Shown here piece by piece: positions 22,457 to 34,001 of a DNA stretch of 64,000 nucleotides. Numbering within the stretch: position 1 is the first letter of the stretch; every line of letters starts with the position of its first letter. The stretch covers positions 310,001 through 374,000 of the forward strand of contig JADNYJ010000014.1 of NCBI GenBank assembly GCA_015501075.1, read 5' to 3'. The notes below the pieces were generated by a model. The model saw nothing but the letters and a program-made list of their open reading frames with translations, was not told where the DNA came from and searched no databases. A program made the translations under genes and the position numbers. The stretch comes from Gymnopilus junonius. Its lineage: Eukaryota; Basidiomycota; Agaricomycetes; Agaricales; Galerinaceae.

Positions 22457-22467
22457 AAGAACAAGCT
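22457..22467 (+). other. Self-primer binding site of element C
   Basis: AAGAACAAGCT, one base after the LTR, the exact reverse complement of AGCTTGTTCTT at 22288-22298 inside the LTR, 33 bp from the start of the TATA box. This has the same geometry as in A and B with a wholly different sequence. Confidence 0.8.
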
Positions 22468-22479
22468 TCCACCTCATTC

Positions 22480-23787
22480 AATGCTTCTGCCTAGCAAGCA
22501 TTATCCGCCGACATTACGGCTCGAAGAAGAGGACGATTCGCCGCTAGTTTAGTGATGAAGAATTCTCTGACCCGAACACGACCGAACCTCTGATGCAGGG
22601 TGTCCGACGAATTTAACACACCACCAGAAGGAGAGAACCTCCTCTAACCCGATCAACTTTCTTTGGATCTACCGTCCAAGAACCCGGCGATAAGACCTGA
22701 CTTTGAATCTTTGCTAGATACCCTACTTAGATCCCAACCCGTCTTCTACCCAACGAACGAACCCGAAATGCCCGGAGAATCCTCTGACGCTCCCCCTGCT
22801 GCCCCCTACCACCCCACCGGAAAAGGAATAGGAATCATTCCTACTCCCCTTCTCTGGAGACCGTTCCAAGGTCAAAACCTTCATCCAAGACTTGGGTGAT
22901 TACTTCGAATTAAATGGCACATTTACAATACCGACGCCAAGAAAATCGTATTTACCCTTGGACTCTCAAAGGAGGAGAAGCGGAAGCCTGGAAAAAGGCT
23001 TTTAGAGAAGACCACACCACAGAGGTCAAAGACCCACAGGCGTACCAACCGGAGCTATCACCAAGAACTATGGCTCCGCCTTAGAATTTGAAAAGGTTTC
23101 AATGAAGCCTTCAAACCACCGAGACGAAGGACCAAGTGTTCTTCGAACTCCGAAACCTGAAGCAAGGAAAAGCTTCAGCCGCAGAATTAAACACCAAGTT
23201 CAATGAACTTGTGAAGACCGCCAAGATTCCCACTACGGGAATGAGAGCGTCTTAATCGACTACTACATGAACGCCTTGAACAACTGGCTTCAAGAAAAGA
23301 TTATGGGACTCGACATCCTCCCACCACACTCGCTGCCTGGCAGCGAAAGGCAGTCGAGTACGACACCCATCGAATGAATTTAGCGCGCCTTTTGGGCAAG
23401 ACCACCACCACCCAGGCGCCGAATGAACGAAAGACTTGGTGGGCTAATATAGCCAGAGGAAACCCCGCCCCGCACTACCATGCGGTGCCCCGAATGAACC
23501 ACCGAGACCCGAACGCCATGGACATTGACAAGATTGACGTCAACGCCATGACCCAAGAAGAACGGAGCGAGCTCATGAGGAAAGGGCTCTGCTTCCGATG
23601 CAAGAAGCCCGGGCATGTCTCAAGAGACTGCCCCGAGAAGGGCAAGAACAGGAGGAACCCTCCGCCAAAGAAGAACCCCCTCAAGGGAAGAGCGCTCCAT
23701 GCGCACATCAGATCCCTTATGCAGGACCTGACTGAAGAGGAACACGAAGAAGTGTACGAAATGGGAGACCAAGAGGGTTTTCAATAA
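22480..23787 (+). pseudogene. gag of element C
   Basis: Coding signal is spread over all three frames. Fragments in order: PFSGDRSKVKTFIQDLGDYFE, a KEEKAEAW-like region, SALEFEKV, a DQVFFELRN-like region, SVLIDYYMNALNNWLQEKIM, then an intact last 137 residues (23374-23787) with the zinc knuckle CFRCKKPGHVSRDC and a basic linker. At least four frameshifts lie between 22850 and 23380. The start codon could not be fixed. Confidence 0.75.
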
Positions 23788-23795
23788 GGAGATGC

Positions 23796-26700
23796 ATGAG
23801 ACCAACGTATGCAACTCCTTCTCTAGATATTTATTCTGTAGTCTCAGCTCGAATTGAAAATAAATCACTCCAATTGCCCTTTTCATTCGAGACCGAGAAC
23901 AGAATGAAAATCATTGGATCCGCTCTAGGAGACACTGGAGCAAAAGGGAAATTCATCGACCAGAACTTCACGAAGAAACACAACCTGGTAACAAAGGCAC
24001 TGGAAAAGAAATTCAAGTCTTCAACGTAGATGGAACCCTGAACAAAAAGGGAACCATCAAGCGCTACGTCGATCTAAAGCTCGACATTGACAGACAACCC
24101 CGAACGGAACGATTACTGGTCACCGGCCTAGGAAAACAGAAGATTATTCTTGGTTTTCCCTGGTTTGAAGAAAACAACCCGGACATTAACTGGAAAAACG
24201 GACACGTCAAACTCAACAGGGAGATTAGTACTACTTCCCAAATAGAAGAAGTACCCGATGAGGAAATCCAACAAGTCAATCAATTGGATGACTCCTCGGA
24301 CTTAATCATTTCCTTTTTAGGTAACGAACCCCTTCCAGAAACGAAGGAGATCTGGAATATCCCTGAGGACGACAATGAAATCTGGATCAACGCGAAACTA
24401 ACTTCCTCGCAAATCTTCGCTCAGAAGCACGATGTGAAGAAGGAAGAGAAACCGCTTAAGGAAATGATCCCACCGGAATACCATGAATACTTGGACATCT
24501 TCGATAAGGACACCGCCAACCGATTCCCTGAGTCTCGATCTTGGGATCACAAGATCGAACTCAAAGAAGGTTTTCAACCAAAAGTTTTCAAGACGTATCC
24601 TCTGACGCCCTCCGAGGATACCGAATTGGACAAATTCCTGGAAGAAAACCTGAAGAAAGGATATATTCGACCATCTAAATCGCCTATGGCTTCCCCCTTC
24701 TTTTTCGTATCAAAAAAGATGGGAAGCTTCGACCCTGTCAAGACTACCGGTACCTGAATGAATGGACTGTCAAGAACGCCTATCCACTTCCTCTGATCCC
24801 CGAACTCATGGACAAACTCAAAGGAGCCAAGTATTTCACTAAACTTGATGTCCGATGGGGCTATAACAACATTCGGATCAAGGACGGTGACCAATGGAAA
24901 GCGGCATTCAAAACGAACAAGGGACTATTTGAACCTACGGTCATGTTCTTCGGCATGTGCAATTCCCCGGCGACTTTCCAGTCAATGATGGACTCGATGT
25001 TCAAAGACATCATCCATCAAGGTTTCGTCATCATTTACATGGATGATATTCTTATCTTTCACAAAGATAAGAAGAAACTGGAACAGATAACGAAGGAAGT
25101 ACTTCAAATACTCCAGAACAACGACTTGTATTTGAAACCAGAAAAATGTGCATTTGCCCAAACGAAAATTGACTATCTTGGAATGATCATCCAAGAAGGA
25201 AAAATATCGATGGACCCTTCCAAACTCAGCGGTATAGCTGACTGGCCGGAACCGAAGAACGTAAAACAGGTCCGATCCTTCCTAGGATTCGGAAACTTTT
25301 ACAGAAGATTTATTCGAAAATACTCGGAAATAGCTCATGCGCTTAATGAGCTGTTAAAAAAGGACCGCAGCTTCGAATGGAATGAAGATGCCAAGAAATC
25401 ATTCGAACTGCTGAAACAGAAATTCACTGAAGAACCCATCTTGACCATGCCGGACACTGCGAAACAATTCCAGATAGAATGCGATGCATCTAAATACGCA
25501 TCTGGAGCAGTTTTGACACAACTCGACAGTAACGGAACCGACACCCAGTAGCATTCATCTCGAAGACGTTCTCTCCCACTGAGAGAAACTACGAGATTTA
25601 TGACAGAGAACTATTGGCAATGATCCGATCCCTCAAAGAATGGAGACACTACATTCAAGGATCGACATTTACAACAATCATCTATTCCGACCACAAGAAT
25701 TTGACGTACTTTAGAAGTACTCAAAAACTGAATAGACGCCAAGCAAGATGGTCTCTATTCCTCTCGGAATACGATATACAACTGGTCCACCTCCCCGGAA
25801 GTAAAATGGTACAATCGGATGCCCTCTCGCAAAGACCGGACATGATCCCCGACGAGGATCATGACAATGAAGATAAGATTCTCCTTCCGGAGAGTCTATT
25901 TATAAATTTGATTGACGCTGATCTCCAAATGGAAATCGCCCAATCTAGGAAACAGGACAAAGATGTAGTGGATGCATTAAAACTTCTCACTCAAGAAGGA
26001 CCTTGAAGTCTTGCAAAAGACTTAGATGACTGGGAAACAATGCAGATGGAAGGCATCGGCGAATTGATCTTTTACAAGAAAAAGAACTATATTCCCGATG
26101 ACCAGGAACTACGCAGGAAAATTGTCGCGATGTACCATGACTCGGTCACCGCAGGACACCCCGGAGAACTAGAAACATACAACGCTGTATGACAACTGTA
26201 CTGGTGGCCTGGAATGTGAACATTCGTCAAAAATTATGTCAAGGGATGCGGACAATGCCAGCAATTCAAGATCAACCGAAACCCGGTGAATCCCTCTTTA
26301 CACCCGATCGAGGGAGCTAAATCCATGAGACCATTCGCACAATGCTCCATGGATATGATCACGGACCTCCCTAGCATCGACGGATATGACTCATTATTGA
26401 TCGTGGTCGATCACGGACTTACAAAGGGGGTAATTATCATGCCTTGCTCGAAAACTCTTTCGCAAGAAGGAGCGGCATTACTCCTACAGGACAACCTATT
26501 CAAATGATTTGGCCTACCGGACAGTATCATTTCCGATAGAGGACCCCAATTCGCTGCTAGAACCTTCCAAGAACTGCTCAAACTTCTTGGAATCAAGTCG
26601 AAACTGTCAACGGCGTATCATCCTCAGTCAGATGGTACCACGGAATGATTCAATCAGGAAATAGAAGCGTATCTCGCTATCTATTGTCCTCGAACCCGAC

Positions 26701-27348
26701 CACCTGGAAACAACACGTTGGCACCCTGGAATTCGTCCATAACGATCGGAGACATGCTGACAGGCAAAGGACCCCATTCGAACTCATGTTTGGGACAATC
26801 CTGTCACAATTCCCACCACTTTTGAAAACACGAAGTTTCCCTCAGTCGAAGAGAAACTGAAAAACCTCATCTCGGACAGAAAGGAAGCCCTTGCTGTGCA
26901 CGAACTGGCTAGAGCAAGAATGGCAGAACGACGAAAGTCCAACTTTACACCATTCAAAGAAGGACAAAAGGTATGGCTGGACTCCAGGAACCTGAAGACA
27001 CGGTACAATAAGAAACTGGCACCGAGAAGAGAAGGACCGTTCAAAATCAAACATGTCCTAGGACCTCTCACGTATCAGCTACAACTGCCAAAGACATGGA
27101 AAATTCATGACATCTTCCATGCAACATTGCTGATGCCCTACACGGAAACACTGGTTCATGGTCGGAACTTCACACAACCACCCCCTGAAACGATTGATGG
27201 AGAATCTGAATATGAAATTGAAATGATTCTTAACCATCGAAAGTACAGAAATGGACGATATCAATACTACATCAAGTGGGCCGGTTATCCGATAACCGAA
27301 GCTTCGTGGGAACCCGGATCAAATCTCCAATGCACCGGAAAAGCTTGA
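23796..27348 (+). pseudogene. pol of element C (protease, RT, RNase H, integrase, chromodomain)
   Basis: Protease: IIGSALGDTGAKGKFIDQNF (DTGA active site). RT from 24284: [19 protein letters not shown], a 1-nt shift at ~24720, then [34 protein letters not shown] and an intact YMDDILIF. RNase H has [16 protein letters not shown]. The integrase zinc site begins HDSVTAGHPGE and ends CGQCQQF. The core has [32 protein letters not shown] and [11 protein letters not shown]. The chromodomain YEIEMILNHRKYRNGRYQYY...WAGYPITEASWEP ends near 27348. TGA at 26004, 26190, 26217, 26505 and 26646 replaces residues that are Arg in the family. Confidence 0.88.
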
Positions 27349-27429
27349 AGAATACCAACGTCTTCACTCGCTTCCACCATACCAACCATGAACTCAAACC
27401 GCATCCCCTTCTTATTACAATGATAGTTC

Positions 27430-29041
27430 ATGGCTGACCTTTTTACTGTAAACCCGAACACTACGTCCCTCTCTCACCAGGATGACACATTCATAATCGA
27501 CACCCTCACCTTCCCAAAACTGCCACCTACACCCGAACAGATGAGGATCACTTATTGGGAATGGAAGTTCACACAAGAACCTCCTGCACCAATACCCAAT
27601 AATATAACCTGGAAAAGCGAGCAAGAATGGAATGCCATCATGACTACCAGAATGATCGATCGAGAAAATGACAGATGGGAAGCTGAAACGATCACCCCTG
27701 CTAAGGAGAAGCCTCAAGGGCCTGATCAAGAAACTGCGAACAGTCCTCGAGGAGTACTTGGAATACTTATAAAAGGTGAACCAGCCCATCCAGTACTCCT
27801 CAGTTCCTTTATCCTCCTATCATTGATCACTACAATGCCTCATCTTTCTTCTCGAACCCGCGCCGCCGCCTCTGCTCCCAACTCGTCTCCCTTCAGCAAT
27901 ACGCATTCACTTGGCACAAGCAAATGCACCCTTGCTCGAACCGACCCCCGTCCCCTCATCCTCTCATACTAGAACTGAAGTCCGTCTTTCTCAGACGGAC
28001 TCCTCTTCCAACTCGCCCGACCCGAACGATGCTCCCTATGCCAGATACCCACCGCCTATCCCTATGGTACACGCCCCCCTCCGTTCGTTGAGGACTTCCT
28101 CAACTTACTCGACTTTGTCAATTTCCAACAGCTGACCCACAAGGAACTCGAACAGTTCCTTGACCACCCCCGCTGCTACTCCACCACGCTCGAAGTTCTC
28201 GTAACCAATCCCTTTCTTAGGGACACCCTCCGCCAATTCAAACATGAAACTGACCGAACCCATGCCACCGCGAAATAGTCAAGGCATCCCGAACAGAGTC
28301 AGTACAACTGTTCGAAACCCTTACGTGCTTCAAGCTCGAAAGAGCCATCCACCCCCTCCTCGTCAGCAGCAGACGACGAGGAGAACGCCCTCCCACCGCT
28401 ACGTCTGCTATTAGGTCCGAAGAGGAACCCTTCCTCCCTCCTTCCTCTTATAACATCACCCTACAGACCCACCCGCCCGTTCCTCCTCGCGACGAACGAT
28501 TCGTCAACACTGTCTCAATCGACGACCGCTCCCCAGGACCCTTTCCGGCATGCTCCCATGCACCACCCCCAACCACGCCGCCTGTCAGCACCCCCCGAAG
28601 ACACCCACTCACCACCATGCAGATGACCTCTGCCCAGAATGCCGCCCGTAACAACCCTCCTCCCTACGCCCTACCTCCTCCGATACCACCCCGACCCCAG
28701 ACCCCCTTCCGACCCGCTTGTACCCCGATGAACCCCCGACCAAGTCCTCGACGACGCTGCTTTGTTTGCAGCAGCGCGAATCACTGGCAGGCTGACTGCC
28801 GCAGCTACCACTGCCATCACTGCCGCCAGTATCGACTGGCCACAATTCGATCAATTGTAGTCGACGACCGATCCGACGAAGCAACGGGGAGTTCATAGGA
28901 TATGCCAACGAGTTCACAGAAGAGCAACTGGCAAACGTCGACGACATCAACAACTCACCAAACGACTGGTACGACGAGGCGCACGACTCCTGGCAGGGAG
29001 AGGAAGCGGAAAACAACATGACGGGCGAGCCCAATTATTGA
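27430..29041 (+). pseudogene. Third, sense ORF region of element C (proline-rich, zinc knuckle)
   Basis: Downstream of the chromodomain and before the 3' LTR there are coding-like frames on plus. A first part begins MADLFTVNPNTTSLSHQDDT (27430). A second begins MPHLSSRTRAAASAPNSS at 27835, 67 bp after TATAAAAG (27768-27775), and continues through S/P-rich sequence, FVEDFLNLLDFVNFQQLTHK and LEVLVTNPFLRDTLRQFK. It reaches a C-x2-C-x4-H-x4-C knuckle (CFVCSSANHWQADC) plus CHHC, ending DWYDEAHDSWQGEEAENN...NY with a stop at 29041. Frames shift several times. It resembles a second gag-like or nucleic-acid-binding protein; the position is that of env but there is no membrane segment. Confidence 0.6.
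27768..27775 (+). promoter_or_regulatory. Internal TATA box ahead of the second part of the third ORF in C
   Basis: TATAAAAG followed by a C/T-rich stretch and an ATG 67 bp downstream. Suggests a separate promoter; not demonstrated. Confidence 0.4.
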
Positions 29042-29074
29042 AGCCAGGGGCTTCAATTCTTAGTAGGGGGGTAA

Positions 29075-29521
29075 TGTTACGATTCTCTTATCTTATCGCA
29101 GCCTCCTCATTTTCTTTTATCATTATTCGAACGATTTATTATTTATAGTTTCTTTTTGATCATCTTGCTCGCAAGATGATCATTTACTTTCTTACACGTA
29201 CGCGGACAATCTTTCCCTTTTGATCATCATCCCTTGTATCGCCCCGATGATGATCACTCCTTTCTGATTCCCCTCATTTCATCACCGTTTCATTATATTA
29301 TTATCAACCACAAATAACTATATAAACAGTAGCTAGACTATGATGTACATTAGCTTGTTCTTGAGAAATATACATCTCTTGTAACAACCAAGACGAACTT
29401 GAACCACTAAGGCATTCTTCAGTCGAAGACAATACCTTAGCGGACTTCATCGAACGACCTCTATGACTACTACGCCAGACCTTATCTTATCTGATTAGGT
29501 TCTGTCATCAACATCGTAACA
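29075..29521 (+). repeat. 3' LTR of element C
   Basis: 447 bp, preceded by the polypurine tract AGTAGGGGGG (~29062-29071). Differs from the 5' LTR by a handful of transitions and 2 bp in length, so C is relatively young compared with its coding damage. Confidence 0.9.
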
Positions 29522-30379
29522 ACTGGACTCAACAACTATTGAACCATGGATGGACAACTGGCAAGCCTTTATTGGCATGCTGAAGTCTGAATTCGGTCCA
29601 TTCGATCCAACCTCCAATGCCGCTGTAGCCCTCGAAAACTTGAAGATGCCTGAGAACCAAAGGATCATCAAGTACAACGTGGAATTCAAGTGCTTGTCTA
29701 TTCGCTCGTGCTGGGACAGCATCACTCTCTGACACCGCTACTACTCTGGTCTGGTGGAATGCATCAAGGACATTATGGCTAGCCATGGCAAGCCACAAAC
29801 TCTCGAAGACCTTCGAGAGCTCGCCCAGGATATCGACACTCGTTACTGGGAATGCGTCCATGAGAAGCCACAACAGGACAAGAATGCACAAAGGTCCTCC
29901 GACAAACCATCCGATCGTACCTCCAACAAGTCCTCCGACAAACGTTCAAACCACAACCATGGCAATAACAACAACAACAATAAGTCCTCGCAATCCTCTT
30001 CCTACTGCAAGAACAACTCGGGCAACTCCTCCGGCTCGAAAACCTCTGACTCCATCTCTGACAAACTTGGCAAGGATGGCAAGCTGACCGCCGAAGAATG
30101 CAAATGCCGCTTCGACAACAATCTCTGTCTCTTCTGTGGGTCGCTTGGACACCGAGCTAGTGAGTGTCCAAAGTCCACTTCCTCTGCCTCCAAGGCAAAA
30201 GCACGCACCGCCAAAGTTTCGAATCCCAGCACTGAGGATTCAAAAAAATAGTCAGCAGTCCTCATCCCTTCGCACACACTGGGGATTGCGTTGACACTGG
30301 CTGTGTGCATACGAAGGAAGTAAGGCTCAATGCATCCGCTCTTTCTGACCCCAACTCTCTCTGACTCTCATTAACATCT

Positions 30380-33300
30380 CTGCTCTGACCCGACCTTAAG
30401 TCACTAACGTTAATTGACTCTGGCTCTAGCCATTGTTTTGTTGATACCCATTTTATCCATTCTAATAATTTACTCCCTTCTCCGATCAATCCAGTTAAGC
30501 TCAAACTGATTGATGGCTCCTATGGCAACATGATTACTGAAACCCTCTCCATCCCAATTACATTTCCCTCTGGTGAAACTATTACTATTGACTTTTTCGT
30601 AACCTCGCTGGACTCCTCCTGTGTTCTGGTTCTAGGATATAACTGGCTCTTCCACTACAATCTGTTGATTGACTGGAAATTGGGCTGTATCGACTTCTGT
30701 TCTGATTCCTGAACTACTTGACAACCTGGCTCCGACGTCATCCCATAGGCCAGCTCTGCTGCCTACACCTCCATTATTGGAACCTCTGACCCCTCTGCTT
30801 CCTCTGCTTACTCCTACAGTTACACCTCTGACACCTCTGACCTCTGTAGCATCTTCTGATGTGCCTCGTGTCTCGCTAATCAATGCAGCTGCTTTCACAA
30901 GAGCATGCAAGTTACCTGGCACTCAAAGTTTCACGGTTCACCTCTCTGATCCCGCCATCTCCGCTCATGCCACTTCCATCTCCGATGAAGCACCTGATCT
31001 GTCTAGTATTCCTCCTGAATACCATGACTTTGCGGATGTCTTCAGTAAATCTAAAGCTGACACGCTTGCACCCCATTGACCTTATGACCTCAAGATCAAT
31101 CTCGAACCTGGCACTTCCCCTCCTGTTGGAAATATGTACTCCCTTTCGCAATCCAAACTTCAATCCCTCCGAGAATTTATCGACGAGCACCTCCGAATCG
31201 GTTTCATTCGACCTTCAACCTCTCCACATGGCGCTCCGATCCTTTTCGTTCGCAAAAAGGATGGATCACTACGACTTTGCGTTGACTTTAGAGGATTAAA
31301 CAAGATCATGAAGAAAGACCGATATCTGCTTCCGCTCATCTCTGACCTCCTGTCCACTGCTGGTAAAGCATGCATCTATATGGCTATTGACCTCCGACAT
31401 GCCTATCACCTAGTCTGCATAGCAGAAGGCAACAAATGGAAAACAGTGTTCCGAACACACTATGGATCATTTGAATGGAACATTATGCCATTTGGACTGT
31501 CCAATGTGCCTGCCGTTTTTCAATGCTTCATGAATGACATACTAAGTGATTTATTAGATGTGTCTGTCATCATTTACCTTGACAACATCCTGATCTACTC
31601 TGATGATCCTACCCAGCACAAGGAACACATTCGTGAAGTCCTCTGACATCTCCGACAACACAGTCTGTATGCCCGCTCTGACAAATGCAATTTCTCTACA
31701 AACATGGTTAATTACCTTGGATTCATTCTTTCACCAGAAGGCCTCAAGATGGACGAAAGCAAGATCAAGACTATCCAAGACTGGCCTGAACCCAAGAAGA
31801 TTAAGGATGTTCAATCCTTCTTAGGTTTCGTGAATTTCTACTGATGATTTATCTCTGACTACTCCAACATCATTGTTCTGCTCACCCGACTCACTAGGAA
31901 AGGAACCCCTTGGCAATTCAATGACACTGCTCGAAAAGCCTTCAACAAGCTCAAGAAAGTGTTTACAACTGCTCTGATACTTACTCACTGGGTTCCCGAC
32001 CATCCGATTATTGTGGAAACTGACATCCTGAAATCAACTACAACACCCATGACAAAGAACTACTAGCAATCTTCGATGCATTTAAAGTATGGTGACATTA
32101 TCTGGAAGGCTCCGCTGCTCCGATCAACATCATCACCAACCACAAGAATCTGACATATTTCACAACTACCAAAATTCTTACTCGCTGACAAGCCCGCTGG
32201 TCCGAATATCTCTGCCAATTCAACCTCGTCATCTGCTTCTGCCCTGGATGTCTCGGTATGAAACCTGACTCTTTAACTAGATGATGGGACGTCTATCCCA
32301 AAGGGGGAAATAGCGACTATGCAAGCATTAACCCAAGCAACTTCCAACCTATTTTCACCCAAGAACAACTCTCCGCATCCCTCCGTGCCACTCAACTCTT
32401 TGAACCCACCCTCCGCGCAGTATCCCTCATGGACTCTGACCTACTCTGACATGACATCCTCGCTGCGCTACCCTCCGACCCAGTTTACCTTGCTCACATG
32501 AAGGAACCAAAACCACACTGGTCCCTTGATCCAGATGGTTACCTCCATCATGAATCACGTATCTATGTTCCTGACACATCCAACCTCCAACTCTGCATCC
32601 TCTGACACAAGCATGATCATATCCTCACTGGACACCCTGGACAAAATAAGATGACTAGTCTTATCCTTCATGAATACACCTGGCCTGGACTACGAGACTT
32701 CATGAAGAAGTATTGCAAATTGTGTACAACATGTATGCATTCCAAACCTCAATGACACAAACCCTACAGATTGCTCAAGCAGCTCCCAATCCCCGAATGT
32801 CCCTGGAATTCAATATCAATGGACTTTATCGAAATCCTTCTGACATCTGACGGACATGACATGATCCTAGTCATTGTTGACCAACTCACTAAGCAAGCTA
32901 TCTTCATTCCAACCACCTCCGCTTGCACCTCCGAAGACCTTGCCATGCTTTTCGTCATTCATGTGTTCTCCAAGCACAGCATCCCCGAACACGTCACCTC
33001 TGACTGTGGACCTGAATTCGTCTCCCATTTCTTCCGATCCTTAGGAAAAGCACTTGACATGAAACTCCATTTCACTTCTGGATACCATCCTGAAGGTGAT
33101 GGCCAGACTGAACGCACTAATCAGACACTAGAGCAATACCTCTGAATTTATTGCAACTATCAGCAAGATAATTGGTCAAGTCTATTACCTCTTGCAGAGT
33201 TTGCTTACAACAATGCTCCTAGTGCTACTACTGGCATTTCACCATTCTTCGCTAATAAAGGTTACCACCCTAACATGGCTATCCACCCCGAATGCGACTT

Positions 33301-33901
33301 CACCTCCGCTCGTGCTCATGATTTTGTTGTTGATCTAGATGAATTACACAAAGAACTCAAGAACACTATCACTGAATCACAAAAGCATTATCAAGTCTCC
33401 GCCGACCTCCGATGCACTCCGCCCCCTGACTTCCAAGTCAGACAGCAAGCATTCATCAAAGCAAAGTTCTTCTGCACCACACGTCCCTCCAAGAAACTCT
33501 CCGAAAAATATTACAGTCCTTTTGATATCATCGCCAAAGCCGGCACACACTCTTTTACTTTACGACTTCCTGACTCCATGCACGGTGTTCACCCCGTTTA
33601 CCACATTTCTATGCTGGAACCGTTTACTCTGAACGATATTCTGAATCAGACTCAATCTCTGCCTCCGCCTGTTGAAGTCAAAGGCGAAATTGAATATGAA
33701 ATCGCTGAAGTCCTCGACTCTAAGCTTGATCAACAATGCAAGTGCAAACTATTGTACTTGGTTCACTGGTTAGGTTATGAAGGCACCGATGAAGAACAAT
33801 CCTGGCTCCCAGCTACTGAACTTGAACACACGCCCAACCTCATCTCTGACTTTCACTCCGCTTACCCCGACAAACCCGGACCTCTTTCATCTCTCACTTA
33901 G
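30380..33901 (+). pseudogene. pol of element B
   Basis: Protease active site [15 protein letters not shown] near 30.41 kb and [69 protein letters not shown] and [11 protein letters not shown], where the second catalytic Asp is Asn (AAC at 31584-31586); element A still has Asp. TGA at 31076-31078 and 31643-31645 and a double stop at ~31843 sit at Arg codons that are intact in A. A deletion at 32023/32024 removes the RNase H start. The integrase core and chromodomain are well preserved (32771-33145, 33275-33901), ending SSLT-TAG at 33901. Confidence 0.88.
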
Positions 33902-34001
33902 CTTACGATTTACCAAAAAACATCATTAACAAGAAAAACAAGTATATAGGGAAAAAGAAAGAAGAAAAAAAAAAAAAAAAAAACTCTACAAAAACTACTA
34001 T

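Larger units (their letters stand above)
22011..29521 (+). mobile_element. Ty3/gypsy chromovirus element C, nested in B
   Basis: 7511 bp with 445/447-bp LTRs and a perfect 5-bp target duplication ACTGG (22006-22010 and 29522-29526). Order: gag with zinc knuckle, protease, RT, RNase H, integrase, chromodomain, then a sense third ORF. It is a different family from A/B: unrelated LTR, different gag, extra ORF in sense. Many 1-nt shifts in gag and pol and five TGA codons at Arg positions in the integrase region make it inactive. Confidence 0.92.
21458..30251 (+). pseudogene. gag of element B, split by element C
   Basis: 5' part 21458-22010 begins MPTTTSRTTANSRAAGQNES and carries the same P/D/H-rich region and EPDTFNGSDTQKLNGFILQC as A. 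It stops at TGA 21911-21913, continues in homology (DEDKVTFALSYLCSLAMEFF) and is cut by element C after 'gcaatACTGG'. The 3' part resumes at 29522 with ACTGG and TIEPWMDNWQAFIGMLKSEF, a second TGA at 29730-29732, a long S/N/K linker and the knuckle CLFCGSLGHRASEC, ending at 30251. Both TGAs match those in A. Confidence 0.85.

Noticed and set aside
27430..29041. An env-like gene in element C
   Set aside because: No signal peptide or membrane segment is visible; the zinc knuckle and proline-rich sequence point to a nucleic-acid-binding protein.
7868..33145. TGA read as an amino acid (recoding) in the gypsy elements
   Set aside because: Host genes in the window end with TGA normally (e.g. APC11), CGA is still used for Arg in the elements, and other damage is present; mutation explains it.
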